Notes: a model not told the origin generated them from the letters alone. A stretch of DNA of 64,000 nt from Seiridium cupressi (GCA_036674765.1 JARVKI010000076.1:124001-188000); one strand, 5' to 3'. Positions 1-11,582 are shown, counted from the first letter of the stretch. A program made the numbers and translations.

Positions 1-202
1 GTTGGTGCATGTTTTGGTCGAAAACGAATGAAATCTGCGAAGCTTGAGCGGGTCCATAGGTAGGCACCGTGGTAGAAAGATATAGCTATTCAGGGTCGCC
101 TCGTCTTGCACTGCCATGCTCATGACGCATGTCTGCCCAAGTGACCTTGAATGAAGCAATACGCATGCAATAGAATGAAACTAATAAACATCTCGTTCTT
201 AC

Positions 203-538
203 CTGGTACAGCTCATTCTTGCTACGCTTGGGGTAGTAGATGGTCGGCTGGTAACCATACTGCTTGAGATGGCGGGCAGCGACTAGGCCATCTCCACCGT
301 TGTTTCCAGGTCCGCATGCAACCAGGATACGAGAGCCTTGGTTCAAGGGATGCACACGATAGACAACCTGCGATACGGAAAGCCCTGCGAGTTCCATTAG
401 TTGATCGATGGAGAAGGCGCCAGTGCTCATCAACTCCTTATCGAGGGCGGCAGCGGCCTTGGCTCCGAGGGTCTAAGAACTGTGTTAGTTGGTTTGCATA
501 TGTTAGAATATCCTAGCGCCACATACCTTGAGAGCCAT
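203..538 (-). CDS. NAD(P)H-hydrate epimerase (YjeF_N domain), 5' part only
   Basis: Two exons are readable: 527-538 (the codons for MALK) and 203-472, giving 94 residues. The protein holds the conserved start of the YjeF_N fold, with an ARELDxxL-like AALDKELMS, the stretch FSIDQLMELAGLSVSQ, and the nucleotide-binding GPGNNGGDGLVAARHL. The enzyme family interconverts the R and S forms of damaged, hydrated NAD(P)H so that a partner dehydratase can repair it. The second exon ends in YPKRSKNELYQ at a good GTAAGA donor. The usual family protein is about 240 residues, and the expected next exon (a stretch around RLxxQLKNLxIPF) is not found in the remaining 200 bases to the window edge in any frame. 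The rest may lie beyond an unusually long intron or the gene may be broken. It is divergent from the mitochondrial S16 gene, with 393 bp between the starts. Confidence 0.8.
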
Positions 539-931
539 ACTACTAGTCTGCAAACAATGAATACGTTCCCTTCAATTTCAGGGTTTGTTGAGGCAGAATT
601 TTAGGGATCGTGCAACGGAGGCAATTGACGATGGAGTTTACAATATAATTCTGGAGATCAGCTGTGATGGAGGTTGAAGTGGGCAGTCCTGACTTTAAGA
701 TATTCTTAACGGGCTGACTGACATCACCGGAGAAGATGCCGAACCCACCTCCAATAAAGGACAAGCGCATGCGCTGCGGGTTGCATCGACTAACGCCCGG
801 AATATCGTAGCCCCACACCCGACAAATTTCTCGAGAGCTCCCTAATGTATCACTGGCACAGCGCATACGGCATTGGTGCACGCGATAGCTTCGTCCTGAA
901 CAAGTCGCTGCTCGATCCCTTCCACAACACC

Positions 932-1488
932 ATGACGCTCAAAATCAGGCTCGCGCGCTTCGGGCGCCGGAACGCGCCCTTCTACAACATTGTCGTTGCA
1001 CATGCCCGGTATGTGGCCGGCCCCCTGATCCCCAATTGCGATACCTAATTCTAGCACCTTGGTCCGGGAAAATATTACCTAGCTGACTAACGACCAAAAC
1101 TCAGGACTGCACGAAACTCCAAGCCCCTTGAGGTCATCGGCACGTACGACCCGATTCCAAAAGCCGACCCCTACGATGATTCCGGCCGGTTGCATAAGGA
1201 TATCAAGCTTGACATACTCCGGGCAAAGTACTGGATTGGTGTGGGTGCGCAACCGACGGACACCATGTGGAGGTTGATGTCGATGGTAAGTTGAGGTCTG
1301 GTCACAAATCGAAGCTGGCCAACGTGTATATGCCGATAAATCAGAACGGGAAGGCTTACATGCGATGATACGCACAGGTCGGAATTCTCAACCCGAAACA
1401 CAGAGCTCAGGAGCCGAGGACGGCACCACCATTGCCGGAGACCATTGCAGGGAAGAAGGAGTCGACCAAGGCCGCCAGCACGGCATGA
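932..1488 (+). CDS. mrps16: mitochondrial small-subunit ribosomal protein bS16m
   Basis: Three exons, 932-1008, 1105-1285 and 1378-1488, join in frame to 122 residues. The N-terminus MTLKIRLARFGRRNAPFYNI is the typical bS16 start, followed by VVAHARTARNSKPLEVIGTY and the KDIKLDILRAKYWIGVGAQP segment that ends the conserved S16 fold. The tail after MWRLMSM is a short basic, Ala/Thr-rich fungal extension. The protein is a structural part of the mitochondrial ribosome small subunit. Introns have GTATGT and GTAAGT donors and CAG acceptors. The start was chosen because the bS16 fold begins immediately at this ATG, as in bacterial S16. Confidence 0.92.
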
Positions 1489-1930
1489 AGATCTGTGGCC
1501 TCGTAATTAATGGGCGGTTGTATGATACCAAGTGTACAGAACAGCATACCAAGGCGTTGGGGATTGCATTCAGAAGTCGACGTTTGTACTATACCAGAGG
1601 ATGTGGCTAGCTGGACGGTGCATGGTAACGTGAATATTGGCAGCACTTGGAATCAACGACAGGATTCGAAAGATTTCTTGATCATGAGCCTCTTCTTTAG
1701 TGGCCCCATAGTCGATTCTGTCCCAACAGACCCGGGAATAGCAGCGATGGCGACGTCGTTTACAGCCAAGCCAGTACTGAACACGGAGCTTCAGGTTCGC
1801 GTACTGTTGATTCTGCAATCTTGGATTTGGAGAAACATGCGGTTTACATCTAGCAAGACCGTTTAGATACTCAACTATGTATTGTAGGATCAACTCCCTT
1901 CGCCTGCCTATAAGCACCCTTGGTGACCCG
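1489..1930. other. intergenic, convergent 3' ends
   Basis: This 440 bp lies between the stop codons of the S16 gene and the 3-methylcrotonyl-CoA carboxylase gene, which point at each other. Open frames here are short and have no recognisable protein. It probably holds both 3' untranslated regions. Confidence 0.6.
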
Positions 1931-4115
1931 TTATTCCTCCGAGGCACCTTCCTCCTCGAATACCACGAGCACCGTGCCAGCTTTACACTTGTCACCCTCC
2001 TTGTGCGCTAGCTTCTTGATCACGCCGTCCTGTGGCGAGCGAATCACTGTCTCCATCTTCATAGACTCGATGCTAGAGCTTGAGTCAGCATTTGAGAGCA
2101 CTCCGAAGAGTAGGGAGTGGGACTTACACAACTAACGGGGCGCCTTTGGCTACTGTATCCCCTTCTTGGACTTCGTTCTTGAGCACCTTGCAAGGCATGG
2201 GCGCTACCACAGAAGCAGTGACCTCCTTGATTCCCAACACCTTCTCATACCAGATGGGCGAAACCAATGATAGCTCCGTCTTCACGCCGTGCTGAAAAAT
2301 GGAGATTTTGTTGTCATTGTTCTCGTCCTGGATAACGGTCGCCTCGACCCTAGCATCTGGGAAGAATGTTGTCAATGCTGTCTTTTGCGAATTTGATGTG
2401 GGTGTGGAAACGAGGTTCTCAAAGAACGCTGGCTCATCTCCTTTTCGTGCAACTTTTGCATCAAAAAGCTGGCTGCCTTTTTGACTAACACTGACCTCAA
2501 CCACCTCTCCTTCCATTTGATCAAGCACGTCGAGGTTCTTAAACGTAAATGTCCGCTCCATTGCCCCTGAACCAAAGCCCAGGGAGCTGCCATGAAGCCC
2601 AGCCCGTGACTGCAACGACGAGGCAAACAGGCCAAGCGCAGCCTGGATATATATCTCAGAATTTGCAATCTTCGGGGCAAACAATTCCGATTCCCACTTC
2701 TTGATAAATCCCGTCTCAACATCTCCTTCGATAAAAGCTGGGGAATTGCAGAGTTGTTTCAAGAACTCAATATTTGTGCTCAAACCAACAACTTCGTACT
2801 CGCGCAGAGCCCTTTCCATCCTTCTAATAGCAGTTTCTCTGTCGTCGCCCCTGACAATAAGCTTTGCAATCATGCCATCATATGCTTCTGTTACGGTATC
2901 CCCCTCCACGAAGCCCGCGTCTATCCTGATGTCTTCGTCGGTCTTGGGGGTCGTCAGATGGACCAGCTTGCCGGAATCGGGGATGAAGCCCTTTTCGGGG
3001 TTCTCGGCATATATCCTCGCCTCAATAGCAGCGCCACGCTGTTTGATTCGCTCCATGATCTCTTCTTGGGTCAGTGGCAGCTTTTCACCAGCGGCGACTC
3101 GGAACTGCCATTCAACCAAATCTGTTCCCGTAACCATCTCGCTCACGGGGTGCTCGACCTGCAGTCTGGTGTTCATCTCCATAAAGTAGAATTCACCAGT
3201 GTCCTTGTCGAGAATGAATTCCACAGTACCAGCACCAACATATCCGACAGCCAACGCTGCCGTCCTTGCCTTCTCCCACAGGTCAAGTCTAGTCACATCG
3301 TCTAGATTTGGCGCTGGTGACTCCTCCAAGATTTTTTGATGCCGCCTTTGTATGCTGCAGTCTCGTTCACCTAGCGCAACACAATTTCCCAACTTGTCTG
3401 CGAAGACCTGGACTTCGACATGCCTGGGCCTGATGATATACTTCTCCACCAACATGACCTCGCCACCTTCACCAAAACTAGCTCTCGCCTCCGCTCTTGC
3501 GCTCTTCAACTGCTGCAAGAACTCGGCCTCTTCCATAACGATCCGCATGCCTTTTCCACCGCCGCCTTTCACACTCTTCAACAGCACCGGAAACTTAATC
3601 TCCTTAGCATGGTTGAGTAGTTCCGTCTCTCCTTGGTCGCTGCCGTGGTAACCTGGTACACATGGCACACCTGCCCTTGTCATTATCTCTTTGCTCCGTG
3701 CCTTATCTCCCATATCAAGCATAGCCTTGGCGGGCGGGCCAACAAATACGATGCCCTCTTGCTCGCAGCGTTCCGTAAATGCGGCATTCTCGGAGAGAAA
3801 TCCGTATCCGGGGTGGAGCGCTTGTATGCCGTGCTGCTTGGCTAATTTCACGATCCGCTCGCCGTCGAGGTATGCGTTGGCGGCGCCGAGGCCAATGGCA
3901 TTGAGCGAGCAGGCGGCATGTTGGGAAGAAGCGTCTGGATCCGTGTACAACGTTGTGGTCTGAATGCCAAGGCGTTTGGCGGTTTTGTTAATCCGCAGAG
4001 CGATCTCGCCTCGATTCGCAATCAGAAGCGAGGTAATCGGTGTTACCGAAACGGCGGATGCTGGACCGGAGGTGAACAGTCGCCGAGGAATATGCCGAGG
4101 CTTGATCGAGCGCAT
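1931..4115 (-). CDS. mccA: 3-methylcrotonyl-CoA carboxylase, biotin-containing alpha subunit
   Basis: Two exons, 2128-4115 and 1931-2072, give 709 residues, the normal family length. The mitochondrial enzyme carboxylates 3-methylcrotonyl-CoA in leucine catabolism; this subunit carries biotin carboxylase and biotin carrier activities. Domains in order: a basic mitochondrial-type leader (about residues 1-25), biotin carboxylase N-domain from LLIANRGEIALRI (about 30-140), ATP-grasp with the glycine-rich loop KGGGGKGMR (183-191), biotin carboxylase C-domain with EMNTRLQVEHPVSE, a BT-type linker, and the biotinyl domain. The biotinylation motif ESMKM spans the start of exon 2, with the acceptor Lys at residue 668. 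The intron splits the Val codon just before it and has GTAAGT/TAG ends. In Aspergillus nidulans mccA lies with mccB and ivdA; here the upstream neighbour is instead a divergent PNPOx-like gene, so that cluster is not seen in this window. Confidence 0.95.
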
Positions 4116-4581
4116 TTTTGAAGAGATATCTTGACTTGGTGTTTGTGTAGGGGGATTGACAGAATATTATCCTACATCGCCTTTCGTAGAAAAGAGAATG
4201 GTCTTGAAGCTGGCGCATTCCATGGTGAAGAGGAAGGTGCAGCGCATCTTAGGAAGGCCGATGATATGCGCGGCTCTTCTGCCGCTCAATGCCGTGGCTA
4301 AGGTAAGGTTGGAGGTCACAAGATGCCTTGCCAGTTGAGCGCCGAAGCTCACTCACTGATCAGCTGGGATAAAATTACCCCAAAGCACTGGCACTTACCC
4401 CAGGTATGGGCCTTTAAGCGCTAAAGCGAGCACCTGGCACTAGATCTCCAGTGAGGTCATTGGTGGGTACAGTGGCCATAGCTCTCGAAACTCCGAAAAA
4501 CTGCCCCTCAGTCCGTAAAGTCGCCGAACGTGAGACTCGTTGATAAGGATTAAGTCAACATCACTCTCGGGAACATACGAT
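4116..4581. promoter_or_regulatory. shared divergent promoter region
   Basis: This 466 bp separates the start codons of mccA (minus strand) and the PNPOx-like gene (plus strand), so it must hold both promoters. No individual binding site could be assigned with confidence. Confidence 0.5.
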
Positions 4582-5348
4582 ATGTCGCAACCCCCATTGA
4601 ACTACGAAGCCTCCGCAGGCGATAGCCACAAGCAGTCTGTCGCGAGTCTACCACCAGAGGTTGTACAATGCCTCGAGAACGCCCGCTTCGTGAGATGAAC
4701 CTCCCCACCGCCGCGGCAATGCCCCTCACTGACCGGCCTTCCCGCGAATAGCTTCACCTGGCGACGTGCACAGATAACCAGCCTCATGTCTCGCTCATGA
4801 ACTACACATACCTCCCATCGTCTCAATTCTCCTCGACCCCGGTCATCGTCATGACAACGAATCCCTCCTCCAAGAAGATGAACAATGTAGTTGAGAACCC
4901 GTACGTCTCACTGTTAGTCCACGATTGGGTATCACATAGGCCACCAACCCAGGGTCGCCGTCCATCCGGCGGGTCGCCTGGCCCGGAACATAGATCAAGT
5001 CTGGCTTCACTCCTGTTGAACCTGAATACAAGCGCCATGTCCAGCATTAGCGCAACGATCAATGGCACCGCGTCTCTAGTGCCACAGGGCTCAGAGGAAG
5101 AGAAGTTCTACAGGGAACAGCATCTGGAGAACAACACGTTCGACTCGGAAGGCGGTGTACCTCAATTTAACCCACAGGGTCAGGCTGGTCAAGAAGACGG
5201 TGGCAGGAATTGCTTCGTGGTCGGGGAGGACATCAGAGTCATTCTAGTCAATATCAAAGACATACGGACAAGTGACTGGAAGGGTGGTGTCAAGGACTGG
5301 GTTTTATCGCCCGGCGCGGATGCTGCCACAGTCAATGGTGTACGGTAA
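4582..5348 (+). CDS. pyridoxamine 5'-phosphate oxidase-fold (FMN-binding split barrel) protein
   Basis: Two exons, 4582-4689 and 4752-5348, give 234 residues. The first exon reads MSQPPLNYEASAGDS and ends at ENARF; the second continues LHLATCTDNQPHVSLMNYTY, the start of the split-barrel domain, then VIVMTTNPSSKKMNN and NPYVSLLVHDW. The region around SMSSISATINGTA and the C-terminal VILVNIKDIRTSDWKGGV match the yeast YLR456W/YPR172W-type family. Members have the PNPOx fold, but the catalytic role is not established, so true pyridoxamine-phosphate oxidase activity should not be assumed. The intron has a GTGAGA donor and TAG acceptor. It is divergent from mccA. Confidence 0.88.
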
Positions 5349-7278
5349 AACTAGTTATAATACTGCCAATTTGAACTATAAATGTCATTCCCACGACGCA
5401 TTATATCCGACTACTATCCTGACCTCGGGTTCTGTGGTCGTTAAACGAGGCCACAGTCACGAACACTGGGTGACGTTAGTCTCAACTTAGACAATTTCAA
5501 GTGCCGACCTCTTCACCAGTTGGCTGACCCCTCGTCGGAGAATCCATCTTTCCTCGATAAGTCATCCCGAATGGCCGTCTCTGCCGATGACGATGTAACT
5601 AACGTATATCCCTTGAGTAATGTAGCTGTCAGTGCTGCAATCAGGCTGATGATTCAGTCCTCGAACTTACTTACTCTCCAGTGACTTTTAATACAGCCAC
5701 ATACTTGACTACGCGGGCTTTGAAGTAAGAGAGTACCCAGTGAGCGGGTTAAGGTTCTAAGTTTATTACGGAGTATATTGTGAGAAATCTATTGTCTAGC
5801 ATCTGTAAGCAATCTTCGTGATTTTCAGTTTGTTTGTTCGTTTAGTACTCCTAACTCAAGCTACAATGGTGGCACCTGGAAAGGGGTGCACGGTAGATAC
5901 TTCTGGGTAGAAGAAGTCTAGGCCAGGGAGTCAAGTCCAAGGCTTTCATCTCCCTCGACACGTACGCTATCAACTCGGGTGCATTGGATTCAAGAGATGA
6001 TGAATGAACATCCGTTATGTAGCAGCGAATGCCATGCCATGGCTTCTTTATAAGTAGAGGGTGAGACAAGGTTCGATGACTTCGATTGTACTTGACACAT
6101 GTAGCTTCTAGTTGCAGGAAATAACAACGGGAAAAATTACCATCTTTTCAGGGAACGGTCCGTTAGAAACGGAACTCGATACACTGCACTTACCACTGGA
6201 TACATAGCTTCCAGGACAGCAGTTTGAGGAGGAATTTCATATCCCCAGCATTTAATCACGGGGATTCCGTTGATCTCCTGTTAGAGCTGTACCCAACACC
6301 ACCAACTGTCAAGAGATGGGATTGAGAGCGAATTGATAACAATGTTTCTTTCGAACAAGATTGGGTGTTTTCCAATGCTCATATTCTTTTGGCCTGGCCA
6401 ACATCACAACTGCCGCCTTGACCTACAACACCATTTAATACCGGGACCAGCTTGGGGCAATGGCGGAGGATTGATAATCGTAGTCTCAGCTCCAGGCAGC
6501 CATTAAATCAGCCCCTATCAACGACGTTCACGGCTAGCTAAGGTAGATGGTACATTAGTCGTATATATGCCCGCCTCGGCTCCGATAGCTACGCCTTGCT
6601 GTGGAGGGATCTTAGGGCTGTGCAAAGCCCGCCTTACGCACTGCATCACCTAATACAGTTTACGAGAAGATGGCTTTGGTCATCCGAGAACAGAATCGAC
6701 CGATGGTCTCGGCATTATTGTTTCCTTGTGGGTGCTAGTTCTCACCGTGTGCAGTGTTTCCCTCATATGTCTTGCCTACCACTACCAAGTACATGCCCTC
6801 TATTGTTACGAGCAGTAAACCAGGGCGCGCTACCCCCAGGTAGTAATTGCTGACATGCGAGCGAGATCTAAGCTCCGTATAGCTTAGTGTACGGCAACTG
6901 CGCCCGCGGGAACGATGCAAGCGAAACTACTGGACTATAAAACAGCCAGGGTTGATCAGGCAGCCTAATTGTGCGCTTAAATATCTCAGCAACACGAAGC
7001 TCTACCCCTGATAATGCAAGGCGCTGTGCCATTGCTACCAATCCATGACTTTCTATTCGCCGCCTGATCCGAGTTCCGGGGTCCTTGCTTTCTGTGACTG
7101 CCGCAAAGGTCCCCGTGCCAAGGATTTAGAATGGTCGAGTTCAACGGCGACAGTCGACCCCGGATTGACGGTTGCATTGAACACCCGACAGGGGTGCGAC
7201 TTAATTAATCTGCTTCGCCAACAGCCAGTCACCATTTCCTGATTACGCTTCCTATGCAGGCGGTGCATTTGCCCGAGG
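5349..7278. other. long intergenic spacer with no gene seen
   Basis: About 1.9 kb with stops in all frames and no recognisable domain. The longest frames (for example 5851-6069 minus) have no family signature. The right part feeds into the promoter of the haloperoxidase gene, with a TATA-like GTATAAAG near 7333. Confidence 0.5.
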
Positions 7279-7308
7279 TGAGATCCCAAATTGGCAATTG
7301 GGATCTCA
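7279..7308. promoter_or_regulatory. perfect 11-bp inverted repeat upstream of the haloperoxidase gene
   Basis: The left arm TGAGATCCCAA (7279-7289) and right arm TTGGGATCTCA (7298-7308) are exact reverse complements around an 8-nt spacer. The site lies about 105 bp before the haloperoxidase ATG and about 25 bp before a TATA-like box. This is the geometry of a binding site for a dimeric regulator; which one is unknown. Confidence 0.4.
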
Positions 7309-7412
7309 GAACGTATCATTCACCGCACGGGTAGTATAAAGCTAGAGGTCCGCCTCCATGCTCCATACCAGGGAGTTCTCTCGATTACAGAACACTTTGA
7401 ATAATTGCCAGC

Positions 7413-8360
7413 ATGAAACTCACTATTGCCCTCACTCTTTTCGCTGCTGCTCCGGCAGCAATTGCCGATTTCCACTCATGGGCACCACCTGGGCCAGATG
7501 ATGGTATGTATACATGGCTCATCACGATGTAGGGGTAGCAATTCGAAGTCTGCTTTGCTAAACAATCCTTAGTCCGAGCACCCTGTCCGATGCTCAATAG
7601 CCTCGCAAACCACGGATTCCTCCCACACGACGGAAAGGACATCTCACTTAATATCACCATCTCCGCCCTCGCAGCAGCACTCAATGTCAACGAGACGCTC
7701 AGCGAATTCTTGCACGAGAACGCCGTGACCACAAACCCGGTTGCGAACGCGACAACCTTCTCGCTGAATGACCTGAGTAATCACAATATATTGGAGCACG
7801 ATGGGAGTTTGAGGTACTTAGCAAAAAACCTTAATTCACTGCATTATTTCTAACCAGTGGTGCAGTCGTGCGGACTTCTACTGGGGCGACGACCACACAT
7901 TCAACGGCACTGTCTTCAACGAGACCCGCTCGTACTGGACCGACGATACCGTGACCGTGCAGATGGCTGCCAATGCCCGGCTTGCACGCGTCAATACCTC
8001 GAACACTACAAACCCAACATTTAGCATGAGCAGCCTCGGCAATGCCTTCAGCCTTGGCGAGAGTGCAGCTTACATCATCGCCCTCGGCGACCGCTACAAC
8101 GGTACAGTCGAGAAGAGCCGGGTTGAGTACTTGTTTGGTGAGTCTCGTCATATCACTGTGTTTGTTCTTCGGGGAATCTTTGCTTACGAGGTCCAGAGAA
8201 TGAGCGACTGCCACTTGAGCTGGGATGGTCAAGGCCAGAGCAGAATATTGATCTGGGAGTTTTACAAGACATGCTAGACCGGATTATCGACGCAACAGGT
8301 AGCAACGCCGAGCAGGCGGCCCTGTTACGTCGCAACGGTGGCTTTCACGCCGGTCTCTAG
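7413..8360 (+). CDS. secreted heme-thiolate haloperoxidase / short unspecific-peroxygenase family protein
   Basis: Four exons, 7413-7503, 7573-7813, 7866-8137 and 8197-8360, give 255 residues, the size of the short chloroperoxidase/UPO group. Residues 1-18 (MKLTIALTLFAAAPAAIA) form a signal peptide. The heme-ligand motif PCP is at 34-36 in RAPCPMLNSLANHGFLPHDG, with the thiolate Cys at 35. The EHDGSLSRAD motif near 105-114 matches the metal-site EHD-S motif of the family. A later Glu in FSLGESAAY is the candidate acid-base residue. Several N-glycosylation sequons support secretion. Such enzymes use hydrogen peroxide to halogenate, oxidise or hydroxylate organic substrates. The promoter has a TATA-like box and a perfect inverted repeat at 7279-7308. 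Confidence 0.9.
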
Positions 8361-9045
8361 GAGCTAGTAGCGAACGGTGATAAATGCCCTGTTGGTATTC
8401 TTCTTCACCATTAACCCCCATCCATAATATTATCTGTCGCTTTGGGTAATTATAAAGTGAAAGTCCTTCTCCAGGAATATGATATATACGGAAGACGCCA
8501 GAGAAAGCCATTGAAATTACTTCATTATACCCTGTTAGTCATTGTTATTCAGATGTTCTGTAGTAAACCGTCCCATCAAAGCCATCCTATCGTATCGTGA
8601 TATCAGATGTCTTACGAGATGAGATCTCTAGCAGACGTAAAAGGGTTATTGATCTTACACTTATAATACAATGGTACGTATTCGTCTATGTGAACTTTAC
8701 CATGATTTACCATATTACGAGGTGGCTTTTTCGGAGTAGTAGTAACTCCCCCTCAATTTCACTCAGTTTTGAAAATCGCCCCAGGATTTGATAGCGTCCG
8801 GTTCAACGACGACAGCGGTGGGGCTCCTATCGGGACTGTGTGCCGGCGGCTGAGTACACAACCTCGGGGTCCCGTCGCATCGTTCGGACCTGTAATTCTC
8901 CTTGAACTCTTGACCGTAAGGCCACGAATATAGAGTGCGCACATTCGACTATAATTACTCACCCAGCGGCCCGTGCCACGAAATCTTCCCTACACACTTT
9001 AAGCCCTTTAAACTTGCCGCCAACCCAGCCCGACAATTTTGAAAT
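8361..9045. other. intergenic, 3' UTR and promoter
   Basis: This 685 bp lies between two plus-strand genes. The left half is AT-rich and probably 3' untranslated; the right half is presumably the promoter of the next gene. No coding signature was seen. Confidence 0.5.
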
Positions 9046-10035
9046 ATGACATCATTGTCTACGGCAGAGACTTCATTGTCCGTTCGCAAGTTGGCACTCT
9101 CAGCGCCAACGCTTGACGAGATCGCGGAGGCGATTGGTCCCGGATTGCAAAGCACTTTCGCTGAGAGTAGTGTCCATGTCGCGCCGTGTCCCGATCTTCG
9201 GCAGCCTCCATTTCACTTAGCAGGACCAGGTCTCTGCGGGAATGCTCGCATCGCTGATGTTGGCGGCCCGTTCAACATACGACCATTGCCGAATCTTTCC
9301 GCAAAGTATGACTTGTTGACCATATCCGAGTTGATGGAGATGCCGCGAGAAGGCGGTCTTCTCATCGGAGCGGGTGCTGGACCATTTCACGAACTGGGGA
9401 CTAACTGCGAGCTGATGCCGAACCTGGCCTATGGTTCCGCTTCCGGCTCTCTGGGTCAGCTACGAAACTGCACGCGATATGCCAAGGTTGAAGAGGACGG
9501 TAAGGTCCTATGTGAGGAGATCGGCCTTTCTACCGGGTTTGGGCTCATGTGTAATCTTCTTGGTTGCGACGGCCAACCGGGCCCGCTTCTGCACATCAGA
9601 GCCAAGGGGAGGAAGGGGCAGACAAACTTTACGCAATCAATACAGAATACACTTGAGAAGTTCTATGGAGACAGGCTTGTCAGCCTGGGAGGTGTGTTCG
9701 TCATCAGCGCTGGTGACGCGAAATTGCATGTCATGCCGGACTTTCCAGGCAGACCATTCGACTCGGACTATACAGTCGAGAATTGGCTTGAATTCTTTGA
9801 TATGAAGCCTCCGCTGGTGTGTCTCAGTGTTCTTCATTCTGGCAATGATCAAGGCTTGGATCTAAGGATGGAGCATACACACTGCTTCGCTGCCGAAGGA
9901 GAAGAGGCCTCCAGAAGAGGAGGTCACTATCACTACGATTTAGAGGAGACCATGCAGGAAGTCGAGTATGAAGGATGGTTCAATGTTGCAGAGACGATTT
10001 ACCGGATTGACTCGACAAGAGCTGTGGAATCATAA
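9046..10035 (+). CDS. C11orf54-type ester hydrolase (DUF1907)
   Basis: A single exon of 329 residues. The whole length follows the human C11orf54 (ester hydrolase) pattern: CPDLRQPPFHLAGPGLCGNA, then RIADVGG, the glycine-rich LLIGAGAGPFHELGTNCE, a central NLLGCDGQPG, MPDFPGRPFDSD and PPLVCLSVLHS. Near the C-terminus are the two histidine pairs RMEHTHCF and GGHYHYD, which form the zinc site in the human protein. The family hydrolyses simple esters in vitro; the physiological substrate is not known. There is no signal peptide, so it is likely cytosolic. The ATG at 9046 is the first in frame. Confidence 0.88.
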   Translation: MTSLSTAETSLSVRKLALSAPTLDEIAEAIGPGLQSTFAESSVHVAPCPDLRQPPFHLAGPGLCGNARIADVGGPFNIRPLPNLSAKYDLLTISELMEMPREGGLLIGAGAGPFHELGTNCELMPNLAYGSASGSLGQLRNCTRYAKVEEDGKVLCEEIGLSTGFGLMCNLLGCDGQPGPLLHIRAKGRKGQTNFTQSIQNTLEKFYGDRLVSLGGVFVISAGDAKLHVMPDFPGRPFDSDYTVENWLEFFDMKPPLVCLSVLHSGNDQGLDLRMEHTHCFAAEGEEASRRGGHYHYDLEETMQEVEYEGWFNVAETIYRIDSTRAVES

Positions 10036-11582
10036 CTTCCTACTGGCAGTGCGCCAAAGGTCATCAATCAAGCAAGTGACTTAATCATGAGATCACCACG
10101 CACTTAGAGACATACACTATTATAGAGAAGTTAGAATATACAGTAATCGCATTGAGCTCACCTTAAAGAACCATCTTCGGTAGAGAATAAGATTCGGTTG
10201 CTGAGCTCGTTATAGACCAACTAGATTCCACCTCTGTTGTCACCATGGAGGATGGCAATGTCTGAATCTTCTTCGGAAACTCCAAAGTGTGGTCATGACA
10301 GAAACGTATGAATTTGGGGGTTACCCGCAGCATTTATATTGTTGGCGAATATATGCTCGGCATAGTTCATCTGGCTGCTCAACCACTACGAAGCCTAGTG
10401 CTCTAGTCATGCGCATAATGATGTTGTGGGTGGAGGATATACGGAAGTGCGGTACAAGATCAATAACATTCTTTATCCGGACTGTGTGGTGCAGTGGTTG
10501 TCATACCACCTTTTAGATGCTTGACTACTGGCGCCTTTTTGATGGGTTTATCGAGGATCAAGCCCAAACGGTAAAGGCTTCCTGCCCAGGATGAATTGAA
10601 TACAGCGTCGGGGTGTCTTGGTCGCCCTGCTGTCAAATCTGAGAAGGATTCCCGATTATACATTCTAGGCTATGCATAATTATTTAATCTTCTTACGCAT
10701 AAATCAACTCAACTCGTTAGGACGTCTTAGCGGCCGGAAGTTGAAGCAGACGGTTGAATTTCCCTCCATTTCTGACTTGATTCGGAGCTAGATGGCGGAT
10801 GTAGTTGTCACGATTGTCCCTAGCTACCCCTATATCGTGATACCTTGGAACTTGTTAGAAGCTTCAGAACCTGGGCAGGTTGGCCGTCTAGTTTGACTTG
10901 GATTGGAATAAAGTTAGGATGTTAATAAATACATCGCTATCCCCGACTCTGTTTGCAGACTATCCGACAACTAGCACACAAAGATGGAGTAGTAGTAGAG
11001 GGGCAGGATAGTGTCGCAATAGTCATCTTTATGCTGGCCCAGACATAAGTGCTAAATTGCTTACTTGGGTTACTCCACCAACTTTAATTCTACTGCCAGC
11101 CCATTCTTGGAGGTATGCAAGTTCTGCCTCTGCCCGTTCGGAATGTCGGGCCTGGTGCCGCGTCGATTCAGAAACGAATATTAGCTGATTGGGCTGCAGA
11201 AATGTAATTATGAGCGCCTGTGACACAGGGCGGTGGAGCCGGTATATAATAGGTATCATATATGTCTCAAAATGTCGTGATTTTAAGGTCTACGCGACAA
11301 TCTCGTTCTGCACAATGATTGCGGATGCGAGGTGTTGGACGTGGTCCGTGCGCATTTCACCTGCCTTGCTCTTCGTCCCAAGTTGATTGCGCCCCTGAGA
11401 CGCTCCGCCCAGATCAGGAATTGGTCCCCGCCAAAAAGATCGACACATTGCTCTTCGGCGTTCAGCGCGATGCGCCCTGTCGTATTGTGTTCTGTTTGAC
11501 ATTTTGACGTTCTTAAAACACAACCCGTTATTTAAAGTGTTCTGTCTAGTGGAGCTATGACTCTTAGGAGCCGGGGCCTGAT
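10036..11582. other. intergenic spacer with possible decayed coding pieces
   Basis: About 1.5 kb without an intact gene. On the minus strand near 10320-10663 two adjacent frames read protein-like text (for example SSWAGSLYRLGLILDKPIKK, then MTRALGFVVVEQPDE) broken by a frame change. Near 11060-11200 another minus-strand frame reads HQARHSERAEAELAYLQEWA followed by a splice-donor-like GTAAGC. None could be assigned to a family. They may be remnants of old genes. Confidence 0.3.

Noticed and set aside
2754..3305. 183-codon plus-strand frame
   Set aside because: It is a shadow of the mccA coding sequence on the other strand.
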